Assembly (NCBI GenBank): GCA_003326205.1
Contig: LWTK01000038.1
Coordinates: forward strand, 1 to 64,000
Length of the DNA stretch: 64,000 nt
Direction: 5' to 3'
DNA from: Nostoc sp. ATCC 43529
GTDB taxonomy: Bacteria; Cyanobacteriota; Cyanobacteriia; Cyanobacteriales; Nostocaceae
Both the position numbers and the translations under genes were made by a program. Positions 34,991 to 42,687 of the stretch are shown here, piece by piece (the first letter of the stretch is position 1; every line of letters starts with the position of its first letter). Under the pieces are notes generated by a model. That model did no database searches. It was not told the DNA's origin and saw only the letters and a list, made by a program, of their open reading frames with translations.

Positions 34991-35077
34991 GAGTTGACTC
35001 CTTTAATTTTTGTCAATGTTCACAAGTAACTAAAACTGACTTTAATGTCTAGTTATTTTAGTCTTGCTTGAAAATTC

Positions 35078-35106
35078 AGGATATGTTTTTTGAATTTTAA
35101 AGTCAA
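35078..35106 (-). promoter_or_regulatory. Possible sigma-70-type promoter of the peptide array
   Basis: On the minus strand TTGACT (35106-35101) and TATCCT (35083-35078) are 17 bp apart, with one and two mismatches to the -35 and -10 consensus. It would start transcription about 80 nt before the first peptide ATG. Weak but well placed. Confidence 0.35.
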
Positions 35107-36214
35107 CTAGCAATCTCATTCATTGATAATTGATGGTTTAAGTATAAACATTGAATTGATATATTTTAAAGTAAATTAAATAACATTATTTTAATGGTTA
35201 TTTCACGTATTTTGGTTTTTTCGTCTTTAATACTGAGTAGTAAATTGTTTATTATGTTTAATAATGCTAAGATAAATTAACTTATTTTTTTCTTAATTTA
35301 TATTTGTATTTATCTAATAAAATATTTTTTTTTAAAAGAAGTTAACATACGAATTTTTAACAAATATAACAATTACGGTTAAATAAAGTAAGTAGGGTGA
35401 TGCAAAAAAAGCTAATTAGCAACAATTGTCATTCTTCATTCGTTATTTGTAAGGGTTTCAAGTGTGTTTACATTTATTAATATAGTTAGGTTTATTCTCC
35501 CCGATTCACTTAGGTTAGTGTAAGAGTTTTTTATAAAGAAAGTATAAATTAAAATAATTATGATTAAAAGTAAGTCTCTAATGAACAGAGGCATGATATT
35601 CACTTCCACCAATAAAATTAGGTGGAAATTTTGTACTACGAACATGCTCGAAGTCTATAAGCTAATCAGCATTTAAGTTGCATAAAACCAGGGCTAAAGC
35701 CCTTACTACAAGCGAATCAGTCTGGAAAAATGAATGACGATTAGCTTAATACAGCTATTTTTTCTGAAAATAAAATATTAATGCAATATTCTAGCAAGTT
35801 CGCCTTTTTACAGTTATTGTTGTAGCTGGCAAGGAGGAGGTATCTGGGAACAGATGAACTATGCTTTGTACGATCGCCTAGATTCCAAAGAATCCCTCTC
35901 CAAACCTTTCCCCGCTTCAGGGAAAGGTTTAAAAAGCCTAATTTATCGTGCCCAACTCAGGATGTTAAAGCCGTTTGGGAGAGGTTCATCGAACTCACGT
36001 TCGCTTAGGAAATCAAAGCAACCCATTGCGATGGCAATAGCTAGTCAGTGGGTAAAAACTATGGAACAAACAAACAAAGCCAGAGCTATACTTACACTAC
36101 GTGGGCTTAACTAAACCGATTGCATTCTTCTATGAGAAAGATATATAGAGTAGTATAAACTTGCTACCAGTTACAAACATCGATTTGGTATACGTAGTTC
36201 ATAGAAAAATCATT
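35107..36214. other. AT-rich divergent control region
   Basis: About 1.1 kb between the minus-strand biosynthetic series and the plus-strand transporter-ligase pair. Very AT-rich to 35640. Contains AGGGCTAAAGCCCT-type palindrome near 35691 and a perfect 11-bp stem AAACCTTTCCC / GGGAAAGGTTT (35902-35930), both repeat types common in Nostoc. An 86-codon frame at 35854-36114 has AAGGAGG some 20 nt upstream but is largely made of repeat sequence, so I do not call it a gene. Confidence 0.45.
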
Positions 36215-37222
36215 ATGAATCATTTATTGGAGTCGGCTGAATCAGAAACACAGCAGCAAAGTGCAACTCTGATAGAAGGTATTTTAGTATTCATAGCAGT
36301 ATTTATGTTTTCCTTGGCGGCAATCTTGATCAAATTGAGCGAACGAGATTTAGGGCCCAATGCTACGGTATTTAATCGCTTCTGGATAGCTACTATCGTC
36401 CTTGGATTTTGGAGAAGCATTGAAGTTTTGCGATGGAGAGTGTCTAAAAAATCAGTTGTGCCCCAGGAAAAATATACCCTCAGCGATTTAAAACTTTTAT
36501 TTATAGCTGCCACTGCAACGGAATTGTGTCAACTTGCCTGGGTGTGGTCTTTGACTCAAACTGGTGTCGCTAATGCGAATCTACTACATAATTTTACCCC
36601 AGTGTTCGTAGCCTTTGGGGGATGGCTAGTATTGGGTCATTATTTTGATAAGCGATTTCTGATAGGTTTGGCTCTAGCCATAGGTGGAGCGATCGCCATT
36701 GGTTTTGAAGATTGGCAATTGAGTACTGATAATCTCATTGGTGATGGTTGGGCGTTACTTTCTGCTGTGTTCTTTGCCACAAATATGCTGACAACAGAAC
36801 AACTCAGAGCTAAGTTTCCAGCAACTGGTATACTCTTATGGTCTTGCTTAATCAGGAGTTGTTGGACATTTCCCTTGGTATTGCTCACCGAGGATAAAAT
36901 GTTTCCCTCTTCCATACAAGGCTGGTTGACAGTGGTTTCCCTGGCTGTTTTCTGCCAAGCGATCGCTTCAGTGATTCTCGCCCATCAGATTAAAAAGTTT
37001 TCTTCTAGTTTCATTTCTCTATTCCTACTTCTGGAACCGATCTTCACCGCTGTTATGGGATGGATAATCTTTGGCGAACACTTAAGTCTTCTCAACTGGT
37101 TCGCTTTTTTTGTAGTTTTGTTGGGGATTTATCTGGCACAATCGGGTGAAAAAGTTGAAAAATCAACAGATATAGAAGTAGTAAATCGTCCTTTACTCGA
37201 AGCAAACATTAATGAACAATGA
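36215..37222 (+). CDS. EamA/DMT-family transporter
   Basis: 335 aa from the ATG at 36215 (MNHLLESAESETQ); an upstream TTG would add 18 residues without support. Ten hydrophobic segments in two EamA repeats: AVFMFSLAAILIKLSERDLGPNATVFNRFWIA opens the first and GDGWALLSAVFFATNMLTTEQL the second, each readable as separate motifs. These proteins export amino acids or small metabolites. The stop overlaps the next ATG by 4 bp, so it is coupled to the ligase gene. By position it could export the product of the neighbouring locus. Confidence 0.88.
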   Translation: MNHLLESAESETQQQSATLIEGILVFIAVFMFSLAAILIKLSERDLGPNATVFNRFWIATIVLGFWRSIEVLRWRVSKKSVVPQEKYTLSDLKLLFIAATATELCQLAWVWSLTQTGVANANLLHNFTPVFVAFGGWLVLGHYFDKRFLIGLALAIGGAIAIGFEDWQLSTDNLIGDGWALLSAVFFATNMLTTEQLRAKFPATGILLWSCLIRSCWTFPLVLLTEDKMFPSSIQGWLTVVSLAVFCQAIASVILAHQIKKFSSSFISLFLLLEPIFTAVMGWIIFGEHLSLLNWFAFFVVLLGIYLAQSGEKVEKSTDIEVVNRPLLEANINEQ

Positions 37223-38580
37223 ACAATGAACAATTATTAACTCGTCAAGATCTATTAACATTCTTTTCCAAAGACAAAACAGCAACCGAGAAAATCGGGA
37301 TAGAGGTGGAATTAGGAGTAGTCAATCCTCACACAGGGCTTTCTATTCCTTATGAGGGGACTACGGGAATATCCGCCATCTTGGAAGCATTGCTCAAAAC
37401 CGATGAGTGGACACCGATTGTCGATGCAGGTCATATTTACGGTCTGCGAAGAGCTGACGGCACTAAAATTTCTTTAGAAGCTGCGGGGACGATGGAGTAT
37501 TCATCTCCTCCAATTGGAGATATTGCAACCCTTGTGCGGACTACGCACCAAGAAATATTGAAGATGGCAGAGGTAGCGCAAGAGTTAGGTGCTGTCCTGA
37601 TTGCTGGCAGTATGTTGCCCTTTGACAAGCTCGAAGATACTAAATGGTCACCGAACCATCGCTATGGATTGATTTTAGATTATCTGAATAAATTGGGAAT
37701 TGATTCTTTGGGAGAGTGCGTCATGGCACGAGCTATATCAACCCAACTAACCTTTGATTATGTTTGTGAAGAAGATATGAATCGCAAGATGCGATCGCTA
37801 GTAGCGGCGGTACCCGTGTCTAATGCGCTGTTCGCTAACTCTCCCATAGAAGAGGGAGTAGCTGACGGTACATTATCCCATCGGTTAAGGTACTGGCTGA
37901 GATGGGATCCAGCACGTTGCGGTTGTCTTACCCCAGCCCTTAGTGGTTCTATGACTTTTGATGATTATATTGATTGGGCAATTCAAGTTCCAATGATAGT
38001 CGCTGTTGTTAATGGTATCTGTCAACCCATGCACGGAAGGACTTTTGCATCTGTACTAGAACATGGCTTTGACAATGGAACCAGACCCACATTTGATAAC
38101 TGGCGCAGTCACTTTTCATCGATTTACACCGATATTCGGTTGCGAAATACAATCGAAATTCGTTCAATGGATGGACTGGCTTTGGAACAGGTTAGTGGTG
38201 CGTGCGCTTTCTGGACTGGATTAGTTTATCATCAACCATCTCTTGAATCTTTGTGGAAACTCTTTCAAAATCGAACGATAGAGGATTATCAAAAAGCACA
38301 AACAGAAGTCTGCTACAAGGGATTGCAGGCGAAATATGGTAAAGATTCAGTCAGAGAACTGGCCTTAGAAATGCTCAAGCTGGCAAAAGAAGGGCTGCAA
38401 GCACGGATTAATGCAGGCCTTGAACAACCCATCGTTTTAAAGTACCTCGACTCCATTGAAGAAATTGCTGTGTCTGGTCGTACCTTGGCGGAACGCTTAA
38501 TTGAGCAGTGGAAAGGCGAGTTTGCCTATTCTCCAGCAAAATATGTAGAAGCTTACCAGGTTAAAAGACATATTACCTAA
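37219..38580 (+). CDS. GCS2-family glutamate-cysteine-ligase-like enzyme (EgtA-like)
   Basis: 453 aa. ATEKIGIEVELGVVNP, AAGTMEYSSPP, NHRYGLILDYL, ARAISTQLTFDY and RNTIEIRSMDGL give the GCS2/EgtA fold, an ATP-dependent ligase joining the gamma-carboxyl of Glu to an amino group (Cys in glutathione and ergothioneine synthesis). Cyanobacteria normally have one gshA elsewhere, and here the gene is coupled to an exporter and sits beside NRPS-type genes, so a non-cysteine acceptor is possible. Ergothioneine genes egtB and egtD are absent nearby. Confidence 0.82.
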   Translation: MNNEQLLTRQDLLTFFSKDKTATEKIGIEVELGVVNPHTGLSIPYEGTTGISAILEALLKTDEWTPIVDAGHIYGLRRADGTKISLEAAGTMEYSSPPIGDIATLVRTTHQEILKMAEVAQELGAVLIAGSMLPFDKLEDTKWSPNHRYGLILDYLNKLGIDSLGECVMARAISTQLTFDYVCEEDMNRKMRSLVAAVPVSNALFANSPIEEGVADGTLSHRLRYWLRWDPARCGCLTPALSGSMTFDDYIDWAIQVPMIVAVVNGICQPMHGRTFASVLEHGFDNGTRPTFDNWRSHFSSIYTDIRLRNTIEIRSMDGLALEQVSGACAFWTGLVYHQPSLESLWKLFQNRTIEDYQKAQTEVCYKGLQAKYGKDSVRELALEMLKLAKEGLQARINAGLEQPIVLKYLDSIEEIAVSGRTLAERLIEQWKGEFAYSPAKYVEAYQVKRHIT

Positions 38581-38611
38581 TCCTAGTAGTCTGTGCTATT
38601 AGTTCTGAAAA

Positions 38612-38653
38612 GTTCGTAGTAAGCACTTTAGTGCTTACTACGAACATCTTTTT
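38612..38653 (+). terminator. Strong hairpin after the ligase gene
   Basis: A perfect 16-bp stem (38612-38627 with 38630-38645) with a 2-nt loop, followed by ATCTTTTTCC. Either the terminator of the transporter-ligase operon or a mobile palindromic repeat used as one. Confidence 0.7.
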
Positions 38654-38770
38654 CCTACAAAATTAATGCGATAAACCACCAGTACAATATTATCGGGTCA
38701 GGTTTACCGTTGAGCGTATGACGCTCCTTGCTTAACAGCGTTTTGAAAAATGGCCAATTCTCAAATGAGA

Positions 38771-39247
38771 CTATTCTGCCTGATTACAATACTTATTCAT
38801 TTCATTGACTAACTTATCTGACTGCTTCCCAATAGCTTCAGCAGCTGTCAGTGATGAATCAATTTCGGTTCTGGCTTTTTGAATTCTTTCCCTACCAGCA
38901 GCCGAGGCTTCTGCTATTTTAGTCGAACCTAGCGCCCTACCTGCTTTGGCGATCGCTTGACTGAGATTCTGAAAAATCTTAACAAAACCGCTTTGATATT
39001 CCTTCAGCTTGGGGTCTGCTAAATTCAGTTCCTGAATTGATTTAGTAATAAAGTCCAAATCTTTAGACAGCTGGATGCTGGTTATGACTTGCGTTGCTTT
39101 ATTTTTATCAATTAACGACGTTCCTTCATTAACAAGTTTAATCAATCGCTGGCACTGCGAGACTTTAGTTGCGCTGCAACTAGTAATGAACAAAGCAATG
39201 CTCAGGCTAACAGGAGCAAGAACAGTATATTTGTGTGAAATAGACAT
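38771..39247 (-). CDS. Putative lipoprotein, helical
   Basis: 158 aa from the ATG at 39247. A hydrophobic leader ends in FITSC, a lipobox, so the mature protein would begin at that Cys and be membrane-anchored. The rest is helical and charged (SKDLDFITKSIQELNLADPKLKEYQSGF readable piecewise), with two further Cys (SQCQR; KYCNQAE). No family recognised. Confidence 0.7.
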   Translation of the reverse strand: MSISHKYTVLAPVSLSIALFITSCSATKVSQCQRLIKLVNEGTSLIDKNKATQVITSIQLSKDLDFITKSIQELNLADPKLKEYQSGFVKIFQNLSQAIAKAGRALGSTKIAEASAAGRERIQKARTEIDSSLTAAEAIGKQSDKLVNEMNKYCNQAE

Positions 39248-39348
39248 TAACACCCCAAGAGTAATAAAACTGAGAATATAGTATTCAATATTACGAATAA
39301 AGATAATAACTCAAGTAGAGGGTATAGGGCAAAAGCTTAACAAATTAG

Positions 39349-39618
39349 TTAATCTCGTTGCCTTGGAACTTTGTCAACTTTTCTTGACCTATAAAAAAAG
39401 AAATAATCCGCTAATAGAAATAATATCTCCCATGAAACTGCACCCATGCCTACCCCAGCAATTCCCTCTACTGGTAAATAAGTTTCTCCACCCGAAAAAT
39501 AGGCAATACGCCCAGATTCATCTAGTCAGGCTTCTTCAACTTCACCAAAACTATTAGCTGTTGAGCTATCTATTGTTATCTAACCGATAATTTGACTACG
39601 ACGGACAACATTGAGCAT
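39349..39618 (-). pseudogene. PRC-barrel protein remnant with two internal stops
   Basis: From the ATG at 39618 one frame gives MLNVVRRSQIIG, a TAG (39580-39582), then DSSTANSFGEVEEA, a TGA (39526-39528), then LDESGRIAYFSGGETYLPVEGIAGVGMGAVS, readable piecewise, ending at a TAA at 39349. The GEVEEx-LD-SGRIAYF pattern followed by YLPVEGIAGVG is that of a PRC-barrel domain. The frame is otherwise intact, so decay is recent. Confidence 0.65.
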
Positions 39619-39709
39619 ACTTTTCCTCCAATACTCTCTGTTTCTCCTGGAGTTTGAGCAATAAACGCAGCGGATCGCCTTTTACCACCTTGTTGTTTGT
39701 TTGGAACAT

Positions 39710-40234
39710 GGACTCTATTTTGAGGATAGGAAAAAAATGTGAGGAATTTTCTAACTGATATCTTGCACTAAGCAACTGGAAGTTAATAACAGAAGTTTAA
39801 GAGACTCTTGCCATATAGAAGCGTATATTTTTAGTGTTTTGGCGCAGTTTGCTCAATTCAAAGGGATATTTGATTTCAGTCGCTATTATCTAACTTTTGA
39901 CTGAACCTTCTCTAACTTTAGTTAGAGGGTTATATTTTGGGGATCAGAAAAATAGGAGTAACTCTAGTTTTTGTGTGAGCTAAGTCTAAGTGTGCTTACT
40001 CAATAAATCAAATCTAAATCTTTGATATTACAAACAAAGATAAGCGTTTAGAAAGCAGAATAATTTACTTTGATATAGTTGTTTAAATGTATGAATTTTT
40101 GATTGTTTTGTTTAGCGATCGCTTGAGGTTTAGTTGTTGATTTTAAAATTGCTTATCTACACTTTTCAATGTTTTAATAACTTGTTCAGTATTTCTTGCT
40201 TTCTGTTAGTTATTGTATATAGGTGGAGTTTTTT
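39710..40234. other. Intergenic region (525 bp)
   Basis: AT-rich. A stem CTCTAACTTTAGTTAGAG lies near 39912. No gene recognised. Confidence 0.4.
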
Positions 40235-40289
40235 ATGAATAGCAAACAGAACAATAAATCTATTTTCTTATCGTTTGGTATAATAGTTT

Positions 40290-41069
40290 TTGAATTTAGA
40301 AAAGGAAAAAGAAAATGTAGAAAACCAAGAACAGAAAGTATGCAAGAAGTATCAAGAAGCATTTGACTCAGATTTTACTCAATATAAAAATCTAATCTTT
40401 TGGGGCGATGCGCTTTTAAAATCGGGGTATTTTTTAGACCGTCTAGACAGACTATACAGAAATAATACAGATCGCAAGAAACGCGAAGAAGCAATAAAAG
40501 ATAAACGCAAAGAAGCAATAGAAAAATATAAACAAGCCTTGGAAAATGCTGGAGGATTTGAAGATGACACTAGTGAGATTTATTATGCAATCGGAAATGC
40601 TTGTCTTTATAATAAAAATTATGAAGAGGCATATAAAAACTATCAGGAAGCCATAAAAAGGTATAAGCCTATTCAAAAATCAGGATGGGAACATCCTTTT
40701 GATAATAATTTCAGAATTTGGGCTAGACAGAGTTATGCAATTGCAACGCAAAAATTAGGAAATAACGATGATTTAAATGGATTGATGAAAGAAAGCGATC
40801 AAAAAGCTTTAGAAATTTTTGAAAATACATATAAAGAGCATAAATATCTCTGGGAAAAATGGCAGAGTCATCATAATTTCAATGAAGAAGATAAGAAAAA
40901 AATCGTTGACTATTTATATAATGAAGCTATTTTGTCTTTTTTTATACCTACCAACATAAACGTAAAACCGCAATTAAAAGAGGTCGAGAGAATCAAATTA
41001 ATTGATTATTTAGATGAATTAAAAGATAAAGACCTAGATTGGGGTTTATTCTTCAGAGATGCGGATTAA
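40290..41069 (+). CDS. TPR-like helical protein, probably with a frameshifted 5' end
   Basis: 259 aa in the frame starting at a TTG. TPR-like helices are visible (EIYYAIGNACLYNKNYEEAYKNYQEAIK readable piecewise); the protein is very rich in Lys/Glu/Asn and AT-rich in sequence. There is no Shine-Dalgarno before the TTG, but GGTGGAG lies before an ATG at 40235 in another frame. That frame reads into a run of five T at 40287-40291; with four T the two frames would join. The true gene may therefore be 40235-41069 with a frameshift. Confidence 0.6.
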   Translation: MNLEKEKENVENQEQKVCKKYQEAFDSDFTQYKNLIFWGDALLKSGYFLDRLDRLYRNNTDRKKREEAIKDKRKEAIEKYKQALENAGGFEDDTSEIYYAIGNACLYNKNYEEAYKNYQEAIKRYKPIQKSGWEHPFDNNFRIWARQSYAIATQKLGNNDDLNGLMKESDQKALEIFENTYKEHKYLWEKWQSHHNFNEEDKKKIVDYLYNEAILSFFIPTNINVKPQLKEVERIKLIDYLDELKDKDLDWGLFFRDAD

Positions 41070-41076
41070 CAAAAAA

Positions 41077-41118
41077 AAGGGGCTTAAGCCCCTTGATGAA
41101 ACCCACAGAGGTGGGTTT
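41077..41118. terminator. Two adjacent stem-loops between convergent genes
   Basis: AAGGGGCTT/AAGCCCCTT (41077-41094), preceded by an A run, and AAACCCAC/GTGGGTTT (41099-41118), followed by TTATTTGT. They can terminate both the TPR-like gene and the cbiO gene. Confidence 0.8.
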
Positions 41119-41181
41119 TATTTGTGTAGACGCGGTTTCTAACCACTCATTTAGGATGAAGTTAACTTCCTTCACTTCAAA

Positions 41182-42000
41182 TCACCAATCTACCGGCAAA
41201 CCTAACTGGTCTAAAGTCCTGCCTTCTTGCAAAAGTGGCTGAATATCGCTGTCTATTTGAATGCGGCCGCCAGATAACACCAAAGCACGTTGAGTAACTC
41301 TACCCAACCAATGCAGGTCATGAGAGGCAATTAATATCACTTCTACGGGTAACTTGAACAATACTTGTGCTAAATGACGCCGCCATGCTGGGTCGAGACC
41401 GTTAGTCGGCTCATCCAAAATCAGAATCGTTGGTTCTAGGGCTAAAATTGCGGCGAGGGCGGCGAGGCGTCTTTGCCCGCCGGAGAGTTCGTGGGCAGAG
41501 CGATTGGCGTAGGCTTCTAGACCAAAATCTGCTAACAACTTACGGGCGCGATCGCTAGCTTCTGCTGCTGACATGCCATAGTTGCGCGGCCCGAAGGTGA
41601 CATCTTCTAAAATCGTGGGCATAAATAGTTGGTCGTTGGCATCCTGGAAGCTAAAACCAATTTGACGACGTATTTGGGGTAAAGTTTTCGGTTGTACGGG
41701 AATGCCATTAATCCTAATTTCCCCGGATTGCGGTTCTTTTAAGCCGATTAGGTTCTCCAGCAAGGTGCTTTTTCCAGAACCGGTGGCACCCATCAACGCC
41801 ACGCGATCGCCTCTGTTCAAGTTAAAAGAAATTCCTTGCAATACTGCTTCTTGCCGGGAATATGCATACACCAAGTTCTCAACTTTGACTACAGCGGCGT
41901 GGGGTTTATCGGTTGATGGTTGGGGGTTGGAAGTTAAAGATTTCAAAATGTACCTATGCAAAAGAGTGGGGAATAGAAAATTGGTAGAGACGCGATTCAT
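41182..42000 (-). CDS. cbiO: ATPase component of a Ni/Co ECF-type importer
   Basis: 272 aa ABC ATPase: Walker A MGATGSGKSTLLE, Q-loop FSFQDANDQLF, signature ELSGGQRRLAALAAIL, Walker B ILILDEPTNGLDP, H-loop ASHDLHWL. FQDANDQLFMPTILEDVTFGP, read piecewise, is typical of CbiO/NikO. The first residues (MNRVSTN) are encoded by a palindromic repeat, so the true start may be a TTG about 18 codons in (KSLTSNPQ). Follows cbiQ and cbiM in one operon. Confidence 0.92.
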   Translation of the reverse strand: MNRVSTNFLFPTLLHRYILKSLTSNPQPSTDKPHAAVVKVENLVYAYSRQEAVLQGISFNLNRGDRVALMGATGSGKSTLLENLIGLKEPQSGEIRINGIPVQPKTLPQIRRQIGFSFQDANDQLFMPTILEDVTFGPRNYGMSAAEASDRARKLLADFGLEAYANRSAHELSGGQRRLAALAAILALEPTILILDEPTNGLDPAWRRHLAQVLFKLPVEVILIASHDLHWLGRVTQRALVLSGGRIQIDSDIQPLLQEGRTLDQLGLPVDW

Positions 42001-42007
42001 CGCGTCT
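41988..42007. repeat. 20-bp palindrome AGACGCGATTCATCGCGTCT
   Basis: Identical 20-mers occur at 59755-59774 (inside the helicase-like gene) and 60716-60735. Here it overlaps the first codons of cbiO. A fragment (ATCATCGCGTCT) follows at once. Confidence 0.85.
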
Positions 42008-42033
42008 AGATCATCGCGTCTGCAGGGAGGAGG

Positions 42034-42687
42034 TTAAATTTTGTAGGAAGTTAGGGTAACTGTGGCAGCGATCGCCCAAGCTAATAACAAGGCAAAGCGC
42101 TCTTTTGGTCTGAGATTGGAATCTATGGGCAATTTTCCGTTGTAACCACGAGCTACCATTGCTGCGTAAACTCGTTCTGCTCTGTCTAAACTACGGAGGT
42201 ACAAGGCTCCAATCATGGCAGCACTAGTGTAGCGAAGCCATGCGGCGGTTCCAGTCAGACCTCGTAATTGAGCGCTACGTTGCATACGTGTGACTTCTGA
42301 GAGCAAAATCTCCATATATTGCCCAGCTAGGAGCAAGTTTTCTTTAATCGGTGCTGGTACGGGTAAGCTTTTAAGAGCAATACCGAAACTGTGGGGTGGT
42401 AAGGTTAACAAAAAACTATTCATGGCAATCAGACAAACCAGGGAACGAACTAGCAAAAAACTAGCTTTCTCCCATCCCAAGGGTAATGTCAGCAATGACA
42501 AAAAAATCAACTCTGTACCGAGTAACCCTCCCAACTTGCGAATTGGGGCGCGCAATAGCCAAGCCCACAAAAGTGCGATCGCACCATATACACCCAGCCC
42601 ATACCAAGCATGATGCTTTAATAAAGCTGCCCCCACCACAATGGCTAGGGACAGTTGCAAACGTAGCGGTAAGGAAAGTTTAAGCAT
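42034..42687 (-). CDS. cbiQ: Ni/Co ECF importer transmembrane subunit
   Basis: 217 aa with several hydrophobic segments. RMQRSAQLRGLTGTAAWLRYTSAAMIGALYLRSLDRAERVYAAMVARGYNG, read piecewise, contains the CbiQ/EcfT coupling motifs (ARG-type cytosolic helices that contact CbiO). Overlaps cbiM by 8 bp. Confidence 0.9.
   Translation of the reverse strand: MLKLSLPLRLQLSLAIVVGAALLKHHAWYGLGVYGAIALLWAWLLRAPIRKLGGLLGTELIFLSLLTLPLGWEKASFLLVRSLVCLIAMNSFLLTLPPHSFGIALKSLPVPAPIKENLLLAGQYMEILLSEVTRMQRSAQLRGLTGTAAWLRYTSAAMIGALYLRSLDRAERVYAAMVARGYNGKLPIDSNLRPKERFALLLAWAIAATVTLTSYKI

Larger units (their letters stand above)
34434..35044 (-). repeat. Five tandem 124-125 bp units, each one peptide gene plus spacer
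   Basis: The landmark AACCGAG recurs at 34444, 34568, 34692, 34817 and 34942, giving unit lengths 124, 124, 125 and 125. Each unit contains a ribosome-binding site, a 51-nt ORF and a 73-74 nt spacer. Not CRISPR: units are contiguous with no unique spacers. Confidence 0.95.

Noticed and set aside
34434..35044. CRISPR array interpretation of the regular repeats
   Set aside because: Repeats are contiguous 124-125 bp units with no unique spacers; each holds a ribosome-binding site and an ORF instead.
35436..35645. 69-codon hydrophobic ORF in the AT-rich control region
   Set aside because: Composition matches random AT-rich sequence; no ribosome-binding site or family.
35854..36114. 86-codon ORF before the transporter gene
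   Set aside because: Much of it is a palindromic repeat (stem at 35902-35930), spacing from AAGGAGG is poor and no domain is visible.
26550..38580. Ergothioneine cluster (EgtA-like ligase plus EgtE-like PLP enzyme)
   Set aside because: No EgtB sulfoxide synthase, EgtD methyltransferase or EgtC is present, and the other genes are NRPS-type.
39363..39557. Plus-strand 64-codon ORF
   Set aside because: It lies antisense to the PRC-barrel remnant, whose minus-strand frame has recognisable motifs.
39596..39709. 37-codon minus-strand ORF (MFQTNNKVVKGDPLRLL...)
   Set aside because: No Shine-Dalgarno, overlaps the PRC-barrel remnant in another frame; could be real but unsupported.
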